Assembly (NCBI RefSeq): GCF_002926165.1
Contig: NZ_MAGP01000142.1
Span: forward strand, 1 to 39,510
From: Micromonospora chalcea
GTDB taxonomy: Bacteria > Actinomycetota > Actinomycetes > Mycobacteriales > Micromonosporaceae
Length of the DNA: 39,510 bases
Direction of reading: 5' to 3'
Position 1 is the stretch's first letter; each line of letters opens with the position of its first letter. A program made the translations under genes and the position numbers. Shown piece by piece: positions 25,801 through 32,907 of this stretch. The notes beneath the pieces were generated by a model, which made no database searches, was not told where the DNA came from, and saw only the letters and a list, made by a program, of their open reading frames with translations.

Positions 25801-26398
25801 CCAGGCACCGGGTCGCCGTGTCGAACCCGGAGAACTCCGCGATCGAGGTGACCTTCTCGGTCAGCGCCCGGTGCTCGATCACCGCGCCCTTCGGCTGCCC
25901 GGTCGACCCGGACGTGAACATCGCGTACGCGGTGGTGCCGAGCGTCGCCGGGGTCGGCTGCCAGGGCGCGGTGCCGGTGGGGACGTCCAGCACGGTGCGT
26001 CCGGTGAACGCCTCGGCGGCGGGCGTACCCACGACGACGCGCAGCCGGGCCTCGGCGGCCAGCTCGCGCAACCGTCCGCGCGGCAGCGCCGGGTCGAGCG
26101 GGACGTACCCGGCGCCGGCCGCCTGCACGCCGAGCAGCGCGACCACCAGGTCCGGGCGACGGTCCACGCAGACGCCGACGAGGTCGTCCGCGCCGATGCC
26201 GTGGGCGCGCAGCGACGCGGCCAGCGCGGCGGCCCGGCCGACCAGGTCGGCGTAGCTGAGCGTCAGGTCGCCCTGCACCACGGCCGGGGCGCCGGGACGC
26301 CGCCGGGCGTGCGCCGCGACCAGGTCGGGCAGGCACACCTGCGGGTAGGGCAGCTCGGGACCGATCTGCTGGTCGCGCTGATCGTCGCGGACGGTCAT
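22889..26398 (-). CDS. NRPS A-T-C-T
   Basis: A 1169-residue NRPS. The A domain (about 20-515) has FTSGSTGQPKG, YRTGDLARW and TINGKID. Its pocket residues read D-A-V-V-V-T-V-V-L-K, which I cannot assign to a known amino acid. The first carrier has QGGHSI (Ser about 545). The C domain (about 590-1010) is complete with HHAVFDG near 725 and condensation-domain features throughout. The second carrier has VGGGSL (Ser about 1091), followed by an Arg/Glu-rich tail of about 40 residues that may be a docking segment. There is no A domain for the second carrier, so the C domain must condense the first aminoacyl group with something loaded in trans on the last carrier. The ATG overlaps the KS stop (ATGA). 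Confidence 0.9.
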   Translation of the reverse strand: MTVRDDQRDQQIGPELPYPQVCLPDLVAAHARRRPGAPAVVQGDLTLSYADLVGRAAALAASLRAHGIGADDLVGVCVDRRPDLVVALLGVQAAGAGYVPLDPALPRGRLRELAAEARLRVVVGTPAAEAFTGRTVLDVPTGTAPWQPTPATLGTTAYAMFTSGSTGQPKGAVIEHRALTEKVTSIAEFSGFDTATRCLAFASIGFDASVVDMLAPLAAGGTVVLAGDAERADPTRLYRICAEQAVDVVVLPPPILPLLDPVRLPGVRLVVTGGEATGPEQVGRWTAGGRRFISVYGPTEATVLVTWFEGSGDWTRPIPIGRPAANHRIHLVDDELREVGPGEIGEVLAGGPGLGRGYLFDAARTAERFLPDPFSGKPGERLYRTGDLARWLPDGSLEFLGRADRQVKIRGQRIELGEVEAVLRRHPDVDLASVQVRAGAGGQELVAYVATGLDTAELRDYCARLLPPAAVPARMHTMPALPITINGKIDTERLAALDVAGPAPVPSGEPPATDTERLVAQAWAALLDVPAVGRDDDFFHQGGHSITAMRLVADLRERLGRDLAIEDVLVGRTPRGIAARADAAAGTGPAPVVRGRPPALSPAQQRLWFLDRYFPAAASAYNVAFAERITGPLDVAALATALTAVADRQQVLRWRIPERDGVPYAVADPSTPVPLPVRDLAPGTDLAGHLAANAATPFALGTDTLWRAELIRTGDGEHVLAVYAHHAVFDGWSQSLFYADLAAAYRAALGDGPPLPLLPATYGDYVAWRADRARRRAAADLDWWLDHLTGAPVVLRLPGGRDRPAEQTYTSATVRTRLDRAATAALTDLAAGLGATPAAAVLAAFALVLARRTGLPDLVVGTPTVDRRAADFEPMVGFFIEIAPLRLRRTPGAGFAAHVRAAWEELLAALAHPEAPVERIVGGLGLGGLLDRSPLVQVLFNMYTFDEPRLDLAGLSAEPVPVPAPGSPFDLTLYGITRDGRLRVEIVFNPDVYGEALITDVLADVERLLRAGVADPERPVAELPAWTAIPAGTADDVPRAARVNRAGGRAGVPAARPATATERRIASVWCDVLGVPEVAATDSFFDVGGGSLAVAVVQRQLNRLLGTNLRVVDLFHHPTVRALAAHLDSLGAPSSGEDAEDEAVERAARRGALRRQRVQRRPVVEEEPR

Positions 26399-28047
26399 CG
26401 TCGTGCCTCGATCCAGTGCCGGGTCCGCCGGAACGGGTAGCCGGGCAGCGGCACCCGCCGGCCCGGCGGGACGGCCGGCTCGTCACCGGCGCGCCAGGCG
26501 CGGACTGCGGCGTCGTCGTCGGAGGCCGGGTCGCCCGCCGCGAGCGCGGTCAGCCGGCGCACCGCCTCCCCCGCGTCGGCGCAGGCGACCGCGTCCCGGT
26601 ACGCCAGCCGCCGCCGTCCCACCGCGAGCGTGTGCGCCACGTCGGCCACCGCCAGGTCGCCGTCGGCCAGCCGGAGGACCAGCCGCCGGGCCAGTTCCCG
26701 CAGCGCCGCCGGGCTGCCCGCGGACAGTCCCAGCACCACCGGGCCGGGTGCCCCGGCGTCCGGCGCGTCCGTCGCGGGCGCCGGCTCGACCAGCACGTGC
26801 GCATTGGTGCCGCCGAGACCGAACGAGCTGACGCCCGCGCGCCGCTCCCCCGTCCACGACCGGGTCTCCGCGCCGACTTCGGCACCCGCTGCGGCCAGGT
26901 CGACGTCGCCGTGCGCGGCGGTGAAGTGCGCGGTACCCGGCACCTGCCCGGTGCGGACCGCGTACACGGCCTTGATCAGGGAAATCACGCCCGCCGCGGC
27001 GTCCAGGTTGCCGAGGTTGCCCTTCACCGAGCCGAGCAGCAACGGAGCGCGGGCGCCCCGGCGTACCCGGGCCAGCGCGTCCACCTCGATCGCGTCGCCC
27101 ACCGGGGTGCCGGTGCCGTGCCCCTCCAGGTAACCGACGTCGACCGCGTCCCAGCCGACCGACGCCAGCGCCTCCGCCATCACCGCCGCCTGCCCGGACA
27201 CGCCCGGCACGGTGAAGCCGGGCCGGTCGGCGCCGTCGTTGTTCACCGCCCACCCGGCGAGCACGGCGTACACGTGGTCGCCGTCGGCGCGGGCGTCGGC
27301 GAGCCGCTTCAGCACCACCGCCCCGGCGCCGTTGCCGAACACCTGCCCGGTGGCGGCGGCGTCGTACGGGCGGCACACCCCGTCGGTGGCCAGCAGCCCG
27401 CCCGGCCGCAGCCGGTAACCGGCCTGCCGCGTCGAGACCACCGCCGCGCCGCCCGCTATCGCCACGTCGCAGCGGTAGTCCAGCAGGCTCTGCCCGGCCT
27501 GGCACACCGCGACGAGCGAGGTCGAGCAGGCGGTCTGGACCGCCACGGCCGGGCCGGACAGCCCCAGCGCGAACGCGGTGCGCGTCGGCAGATAGTCGCA
27601 GCCGGAGCCGGTCAGCGCGTCGTCCCAGTCCTCGGCGAGCGTGCCGGCCGCCGGGGCCAGCGCGGGGTTGCCGAGCAGGTGGTGGTGCAGGTAGCGGCTG
27701 GGCGCGCATCCGGCGAACACGCCGATCTGGGCCGGGTCGCGGTCCGGGTCGATCGCGGCGTCCTCCAAGGCGTGCCAGGCGACCTCCAGGAACAGCCGGT
27801 GCTGCGGGTCGAGCAGCGCCGCCGCCGCAGCGGGATAGCCGAACAGGTCCGCGTCGAAGCCCTCCAGATCGTCGAGCCGGCCGAACGCCGACACCCAGTC
27901 CGGTCCGCCCGGCGCGCCCGCCCCGGCCGGGACCCGGCGCACCGAGTCCACCCCGGACAGCAGGTTGCGCCACAGCGCCGGTGCGTCGTCCGCGCCGGGC
28001 ACCCGGCAGGCCAGGCCCACCACCGCGATCCGGTCGTCCTCGCTCAC
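26395..28047 (-). CDS. Stand-alone KS lacking AT and ACP, catalytic His replaced by Asn
   Basis: A 550-residue protein with one type I KS (about 1-425), a KS-AT linker region, and then at the C-terminus the post-AT linker motif PLPGYPFRRTRHWIE. The AT domain that normally lies between these is missing, as is any ACP. Cys174 (TACSTSLVAV) and the first His (EGHGTGT) are intact. The second His aligns with Asn347 (KGNLGNLDAAAG, where active KS domains have NIGH). That His is needed for decarboxylative condensation, so this KS may only pass or transacylate intermediates, or be a relic. The GTG at 28047 overlaps the A-T gene stop, and its stop overlaps the A-T-C-T start. Confidence 0.9.
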   Translation of the reverse strand: MSEDDRIAVVGLACRVPGADDAPALWRNLLSGVDSVRRVPAGAGAPGGPDWVSAFGRLDDLEGFDADLFGYPAAAAALLDPQHRLFLEVAWHALEDAAIDPDRDPAQIGVFAGCAPSRYLHHHLLGNPALAPAAGTLAEDWDDALTGSGCDYLPTRTAFALGLSGPAVAVQTACSTSLVAVCQAGQSLLDYRCDVAIAGGAAVVSTRQAGYRLRPGGLLATDGVCRPYDAAATGQVFGNGAGAVVLKRLADARADGDHVYAVLAGWAVNNDGADRPGFTVPGVSGQAAVMAEALASVGWDAVDVGYLEGHGTGTPVGDAIEVDALARVRRGARAPLLLGSVKGNLGNLDAAAGVISLIKAVYAVRTGQVPGTAHFTAAHGDVDLAAAGAEVGAETRSWTGERRAGVSSFGLGGTNAHVLVEPAPATDAPDAGAPGPVVLGLSAGSPAALRELARRLVLRLADGDLAVADVAHTLAVGRRRLAYRDAVACADAGEAVRRLTALAAGDPASDDDAAVRAWRAGDEPAVPPGRRVPLPGYPFRRTRHWIEARR

Positions 28048-30407
28048 GCCCGTCCCTCCCCGCCGCCGGCGGCCCGCGCGGCGGCACGGCGGGCCATCCG
28101 GCGTCCGACCGCGGTCAGCCGGCCGTCCTCCGGTACGCCCGCGGCGTCCCCGGCCGTCTCCAGGTACGCGGCCAGCGCCGCCACCGTCGGGAACTCCACC
28201 AGCCGGGCCAGCGGCACCCGGCGGCCGAGGTGTTCCTCCAGGTACCCCTGCACCAGGGCGAGCTGGAGCGAGTGCCCGCCCGCCTCGAAGAAGTTCACCA
28301 GGCGGCCCACAGTGGTCAGTCCGAGCACCGTGCACCAGCCCGCCGCGATGGTCTGCTCGACCGGCCCGGCCGGCGGTCCCCCGGCATCCGGGCGGCCGGC
28401 GGCCGGCTGCCCCGCGTGCGGCCCTCCGGCGGCCGGGCAGCCGGCGTCCGGGTCGGGCAGGGCGGCCTGGTCGAGCTTGCCGGTCGGGCCGATCGGCAGC
28501 TCCGGCACCGCCACCACCGCCCGGGGCACCATGAAGTCCGGCAGCACACCGGCCAGCCGTTCCCGCAGCGCTCCCGGCTCGACGACCGTACCGGCGGCGC
28601 CGACCACGTACGCGACGATCTCCTGCTCGCCCGCGCCGGACGCACCGCGTCGCGCCACCACCGCCGCGTGGGCCACGCCGGGCAGCGCCGCCAGGCACGC
28701 CTCGATCTCGCCCAGCTCCACCCGGTAGCCGCGGATCTTCACCATCCGGTCGCCGCGGCCCAGGTAGACGAGCGTGCCGTCGGGCAGCCGCCGCGCGATG
28801 TCACCGGTCCGGTACGCGCGCACCCCGTCGTGCTCGGTGAACCGGTCCGCGGTCAGCTCCGGCAGGCCCAGGTAGCCGAGCGCGACGTGCGGGGTCCGCA
28901 CGACCACCTCCCCGGTGAGGCAGGCGGGGCGTCCGGCCGGGTCGGTGAGCACCACCTCGACGCCCGCCAGCGGGTGCCCGATCGGCACGACTGCCCGCCC
29001 CGGGTCGGCGTCCGGCGGCAGGTGGTGCTGCGCGGCGAAGCTGATCTCGGTGGTGCCGTACCCGTTGACGAACACCACGCCCGGCGCGAACGACCGCCGG
29101 GCCAGCGTCACGTCGTGCCGGGTGACCTCCTCGCCGCCGAGGACGACAGCACGGACCGACGGCAGCCGCCCGTGCTCGCCGAGGCTCGCCATCACGTACC
29201 GGAAGACGGTCGGGGTGGAGTGGTAGACGGTGACGCCCCGGCCGGCGAGCGCACCGGTGAGGTGGCCGAGGCCGTGCGTGCGGACGTCGACCGGGACGGC
29301 GGCAGCGCCGGACAGCAGCGCGCCGAACGTGTCGGTGACCGCCATGTCGTAGCCGAACGAGGTGAGCACGCTCGTGCGGTCGTCCGGCCGGACGGCGAAG
29401 TTGCGCACGTGGTTGCGGACGCCGAACAGCACGTTGCGGTGGCTCTGCACCACGCCCTTCGGCTTCCCGGTGGACCCCGAGGTGTAGAGCACGTACGCCG
29501 GGTCGTCCGGGCGCGCGGGCCCGGCCCGGACCGGCACGCCGGCGTCGCCCCCGCGCAACGACACGACCGGCAGCTCCAGCCCGGCGGCGGCAGCGAGCGT
29601 GGCGGCGCGCTCTTCGTGGCCGAGGTCCGCGACGATCGCCCGGACGCCTGCGTCGCGCAGCATCGCGGCCAGCCGGGCCGCCGGGTACGCCGGGTCCAGC
29701 GGCACGTACGGCGCCCCCGACGCCAGCGCCGCCAGGATGCCGGTGATCGTGGCGACGCCGTGGCGGCACAGCACCGCCACCGGCGCCGTGACGTCACCCG
29801 GCCCGGCCAGCGCTTCGGCGGTCGCGGCGACTGCCGCGCCGAGTTCCCGGTAGGTCACCGTCGCGTCGTCGGCGAGCACCGCCGGCCTGTCCGGGTACGC
29901 CCGCACCGCCGCGGCGAACGCGGCCGGGATGGTGTCGCCGCGGACCCGATCGGCCTCGGTGCCGTCGCCACCGTGCAGCCGCCACAGGTCCGGCGCCGGA
30001 CGCCGCTCGTAGCGGGCCGACGGCAGCAACCCCGCCGACGAGGCGGCCGGGTCCAGCGTGGACAGGACGTCGGCCAGGTCGGCGCGGAGGTCGTCGGCGT
30101 ACGCGGCGGGCAGCCCGGAGACGGTGACGCCGGCCAGGTCGGGGCTCACCTCGACGGTGGCGTCGACCGGGTGGTCCGGCGGCGCCGGGCACAGCGACCG
30201 GCACAACTCCCGGATCGGCGCGTCGGCGGTCAGGTCGAGCGTCACCGGGTCGTCGCCGTGCCGCAGCGTCACCGCGGGGGCTCCGGTGTACCGGCGTACC
30301 ACCAGGGCGGTGGCGGTGAGGACGACGGCGGCCGGGTCGACGCCCGCGGCGCGCGCCCCGGCGGCGAGCCGCGGCGGCAGGCCGAGCGGCTGCGGAGAGG
30401 GGCTCAC
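28044..30407 (-). CDS. NRPS A-T with N-terminal condensation-domain remnant
   Basis: A 787-residue NRPS. Residues 1-125 resemble a middle-to-late part of a condensation domain (AAVVLTATALVVRRYTG, like the usual LLAALALLLHRYTG), but the N-terminal half with HHxxxDG is gone, so condensation is not expected. The A domain (about 150-640) has YTSGSTGKPKG near 305. Its A5 motif is NGYGTTE instead of NGYGPTE, and its pocket residues read D-M-T-H-V-L-G-F-A-K, which I cannot assign. The carrier has AGGHSL (Ser about 713). A Pro/Gly/Ala-rich linker precedes it. It lies directly after the PLP-like and dehydrogenase genes, so it may activate the amino acid they make. The GTG at 30407 overlaps the upstream TGA. 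Confidence 0.88.
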   Translation of the reverse strand: MSPSPQPLGLPPRLAAGARAAGVDPAAVVLTATALVVRRYTGAPAVTLRHGDDPVTLDLTADAPIRELCRSLCPAPPDHPVDATVEVSPDLAGVTVSGLPAAYADDLRADLADVLSTLDPAASSAGLLPSARYERRPAPDLWRLHGGDGTEADRVRGDTIPAAFAAAVRAYPDRPAVLADDATVTYRELGAAVAATAEALAGPGDVTAPVAVLCRHGVATITGILAALASGAPYVPLDPAYPAARLAAMLRDAGVRAIVADLGHEERAATLAAAAGLELPVVSLRGGDAGVPVRAGPARPDDPAYVLYTSGSTGKPKGVVQSHRNVLFGVRNHVRNFAVRPDDRTSVLTSFGYDMAVTDTFGALLSGAAAVPVDVRTHGLGHLTGALAGRGVTVYHSTPTVFRYVMASLGEHGRLPSVRAVVLGGEEVTRHDVTLARRSFAPGVVFVNGYGTTEISFAAQHHLPPDADPGRAVVPIGHPLAGVEVVLTDPAGRPACLTGEVVVRTPHVALGYLGLPELTADRFTEHDGVRAYRTGDIARRLPDGTLVYLGRGDRMVKIRGYRVELGEIEACLAALPGVAHAAVVARRGASGAGEQEIVAYVVGAAGTVVEPGALRERLAGVLPDFMVPRAVVAVPELPIGPTGKLDQAALPDPDAGCPAAGGPHAGQPAAGRPDAGGPPAGPVEQTIAAGWCTVLGLTTVGRLVNFFEAGGHSLQLALVQGYLEEHLGRRVPLARLVEFPTVAALAAYLETAGDAAGVPEDGRLTAVGRRMARRAAARAAGGGEGRA

Positions 30408-31759
30408 CGCTGGTCCAGGACGGCGGCGACCACGTCGGCGAGCGTGGACACCTCGGCGTCGGCCTCGGCGATCCGGAAGTCGTCGCAGTAGCTGCCGGTG
30501 CCGTGCACCACGATCTCGTACCCGGCCGGCACCAGGCCCCGGTCGACGGCGTTGCAGACGCCGGTAAGCGCCATCAGGATCGACCACTCCCGCAGCCGGG
30601 CCGGGTCCTCGGGCAGCGTCAGACCGGCGGCGGAGAGCCACTGCCGGGCGACCGGATAGCGCCGCACGCACTCGCGCCGCGACACCACGATGCCGTCGCC
30701 CCCGTGCCGTTCGATGAGCGCGTTCATGGCCGGGGAGGTCACCGGGCGATGGGTGTAGAACGTCGGGTCGAGCACCTCGGCCGGGTCGTCGGTGACGGCC
30801 GGGAAGCGCAGGTCGGCGTCCTGCGTCCAGACGCCCCGGCTCTCGTCGAGCGTGTACGCCGGGCAGTGGTCCCGCTCGAACGAGCCGTGGCGCAGGCTGA
30901 GCACCATGTCCGGCGTGCCGAGGTGCTGCACGAGCAGGAAACCGGGCCGGTCGGCCGGGTCGGCGTCGCCGGCCGCCTCCAGCACGTCGCGGCCCAGGTT
31001 GTAGCCGAGCAGGCCGAACGCGCTGGACACGGCGTGCGCGTGCCAGCGGGAACCGGCGGCGGGCGACACGTCGGCTTCGAAGGCGGCCCGGGCGGCGTCG
31101 GCGACCAGGTAGTTGCGCAGGTCGAGCGTGTACCAGAGGGTGACGCCGCGCTTGTCGTACGCGGTGGCCGCGTACTCGTCGACGAACGCGCGGCCGAGCG
31201 CCTTCACGCCCTCCGGGTCCGCGCCGGTGTACCGCAGCAGCGGGTTCAGCGCACGGGTCGCGGGATCGTCGGCGAGCGCGTCGTGGCGGAACTTGTGCCG
31301 GGTCGCCGCCGGCGCCAGCACCACGATGGACAGCTGCTCCGGGGTCACCAGCCCGGCCGCGTACGCGCGGGCCACCGAGTCGCGCAGCGCGACGCCCTTG
31401 TTGCCGGAGGTCGGGGTGACGATGCACAGCCGCTCGCCGGTACGCCGGATGTGCTCCACCGCGCGGGCGACGATCACCATCGAGGCGAACGTCTTCGTGG
31501 TCCGGGTGCCCGGGTTGGCGGTCAGGTCGAGCATCGTCAGGTCGTGCCCGCCGTAGTGGCCCAGCGGGGACCAGCTGACCGTGGCGGCGGCGTAGAACTC
31601 GCGTACCTGCGGGGTCAGCTCGGGCAGGTCGAAGCCGGGCGCGAAGCCGGGCGTGCCGGGCGCGTCGCCGGGGACCGCGCCGCATCGGCGCACCGCCGAC
31701 GCGATGACGTCGTAGTAGTCGGTGATCATGTTGCGGGTGGCCGGGGTGGTCACGGTCAT
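30404..31759 (-). CDS. Fold-type-II PLP-like enzyme of unknown substrate
   Basis: A 451-residue soluble protein related to the threonine synthase/cysteine synthase fold. Lys89 in TRTTKTFASMVI is placed as the PLP lysine, and TPTSGNKG (116-122) matches the phosphate/asparagine loop (SGNxG) of that fold. The C-terminal half has no obvious relative, and I believe this matches the uncharacterised family labelled DUF6002, found in actinomycete NRPS regions. Expected chemistry is beta-replacement or elimination on an activated amino acid. It is coupled to the dehydrogenase upstream (ATGA) and to the A-T protein downstream (GTGA). The pairing recalls SbnA/SbnB, which make 2,3-diaminopropionate, but the partner here is not an SbnB homologue by sequence. 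Confidence 0.68.
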   Translation of the reverse strand: MTVTTPATRNMITDYYDVIASAVRRCGAVPGDAPGTPGFAPGFDLPELTPQVREFYAAATVSWSPLGHYGGHDLTMLDLTANPGTRTTKTFASMVIVARAVEHIRRTGERLCIVTPTSGNKGVALRDSVARAYAAGLVTPEQLSIVVLAPAATRHKFRHDALADDPATRALNPLLRYTGADPEGVKALGRAFVDEYAATAYDKRGVTLWYTLDLRNYLVADAARAAFEADVSPAAGSRWHAHAVSSAFGLLGYNLGRDVLEAAGDADPADRPGFLLVQHLGTPDMVLSLRHGSFERDHCPAYTLDESRGVWTQDADLRFPAVTDDPAEVLDPTFYTHRPVTSPAMNALIERHGGDGIVVSRRECVRRYPVARQWLSAAGLTLPEDPARLREWSILMALTGVCNAVDRGLVPAGYEIVVHGTGSYCDDFRIAEADAEVSTLADVVAAVLDQR

Positions 31760-32907
31760 CGGGCTTCCTCCAACACACTCCGGGCCGGCGCCGGCGGCAC
31801 CGTTCGCAGATGGTCACGCAGGGCGGTGAACCGGCAGGCGATCTCGGGCAGCTCGCTCGCGTGCCAGCCGCCGGCCAGGTCCGGCCGGTACGCCGCCAGT
31901 GCCGCTCGGGCGCGCTCCGGGTAGCGGACGTGGCCGCCGCCGACCTCGACGCCGTCGAGGCGCACGGCGGCGGTGTTCCAGGCGACCGCCTGCGCCACCG
32001 GCAGCTCGGCCGGCAGCCGCAGCTCGGTCCGGCCGCCGGTGAGCCGGACCGGATAGCCGCCCGGCAGTCCCAGTGGCCCGGGCAGGCTCGCCGTCACCTC
32101 GTCGCCGGTGGCGAGCGCCGCCACCAGGGCGGCCCCGGCGTGCCCGGCGAGCGCGTTCAGCTCCGGCCGGGGCAGCGCGCGGTAGCCGGCGAGCAGCCCG
32201 GTGACGTCCGGGACGGGCCGGCCGTCCAGCCAGGCGCGTACCTCGGCGGTGTCCTCGTCGTCCGGGCCGGGCGCGGCGAGGTGGGCGTGGTGGCCGAGCA
32301 CCGCCAGGCGGCGCTGGCCGGGACGGCCGAGCGCGGCGTCCAGGCACGCGGCGAGCGTCGCCACGTTGCCGATGCCGCAGCGCACCGGCAGGTCCCGTGC
32401 GGCGAGCAGCGGGTTGACCGCGTCCGGGAACGCGCCGTTGACGAGCGTCGCGCCGGGCGCGCCGCCGGCCAGCGCGGCGGCCAGCCGGGACACCAGCTCG
32501 GCCTGCAATGCCAGCGTCACGCCGAAGCCGGCCGCGGCGATCAGGTCCGTCCAGGCCGACGGCGCCGCCGCCCGCTCGTACGGCGACTGCGCGGACGCGG
32601 CGCAGACCAGCACGTCGGGCCGGAGCCGGGCCATCGAGGCGGCGTCGGCGGCGTACCCCTCCCCCGGGTCGGCGCCGGGTTCGGCGGTGAACGGCCGGGC
32701 GGTGACGGCGACGGGGGTTCCGGCGACTGTGGCGCGCACCCGCGCGGCGCGGGCGAGCGCGAGCGCCGCGTCCGGGTCGCGGGCCAGGACCGTCACGCGC
32801 AGCGGCGCCGGGGTGGGCGTCGCGGCCAGGGCGTGGCACAGCGAGCGGGCCAGCCGGCCGGCGCCCACCACGACGACGTGCCGCGCGTCAGCGGACCGGG
32901 CTGACAT
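31756..32907 (-). CDS. Rossmann-fold NAD(P)-dependent dehydrogenase-like protein
   Basis: A 383-residue protein with an N-terminal dinucleotide-binding motif VVVVGAGRLARSL (about residues 11-23), and then a region like saccharopine or shikimate dehydrogenase-type folds with LVNGAFPDAVNPLL in the middle. The substrate is not recognisable. The ATG at 32907 puts the nucleotide-binding motif close to the N-terminus and overlaps the upstream NRPS by 20 bases, the only junction in this operon that is not a 4-base overlap. Its TGA overlaps the ATG of the PLP-like gene, and the pair probably forms one amino-acid-building step. TrkA-like annotation is sometimes given to such proteins because of the Rossmann domain, but no transport role is suggested here. 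Confidence 0.65.
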   Translation of the reverse strand: MSARSADARHVVVVGAGRLARSLCHALAATPTPAPLRVTVLARDPDAALALARAARVRATVAGTPVAVTARPFTAEPGADPGEGYAADAASMARLRPDVLVCAASAQSPYERAAAPSAWTDLIAAAGFGVTLALQAELVSRLAAALAGGAPGATLVNGAFPDAVNPLLAARDLPVRCGIGNVATLAACLDAALGRPGQRRLAVLGHHAHLAAPGPDDEDTAEVRAWLDGRPVPDVTGLLAGYRALPRPELNALAGHAGAALVAALATGDEVTASLPGPLGLPGGYPVRLTGGRTELRLPAELPVAQAVAWNTAAVRLDGVEVGGGHVRYPERARAALAAYRPDLAGGWHASELPEIACRFTALRDHLRTVPPAPARSVLEEAR

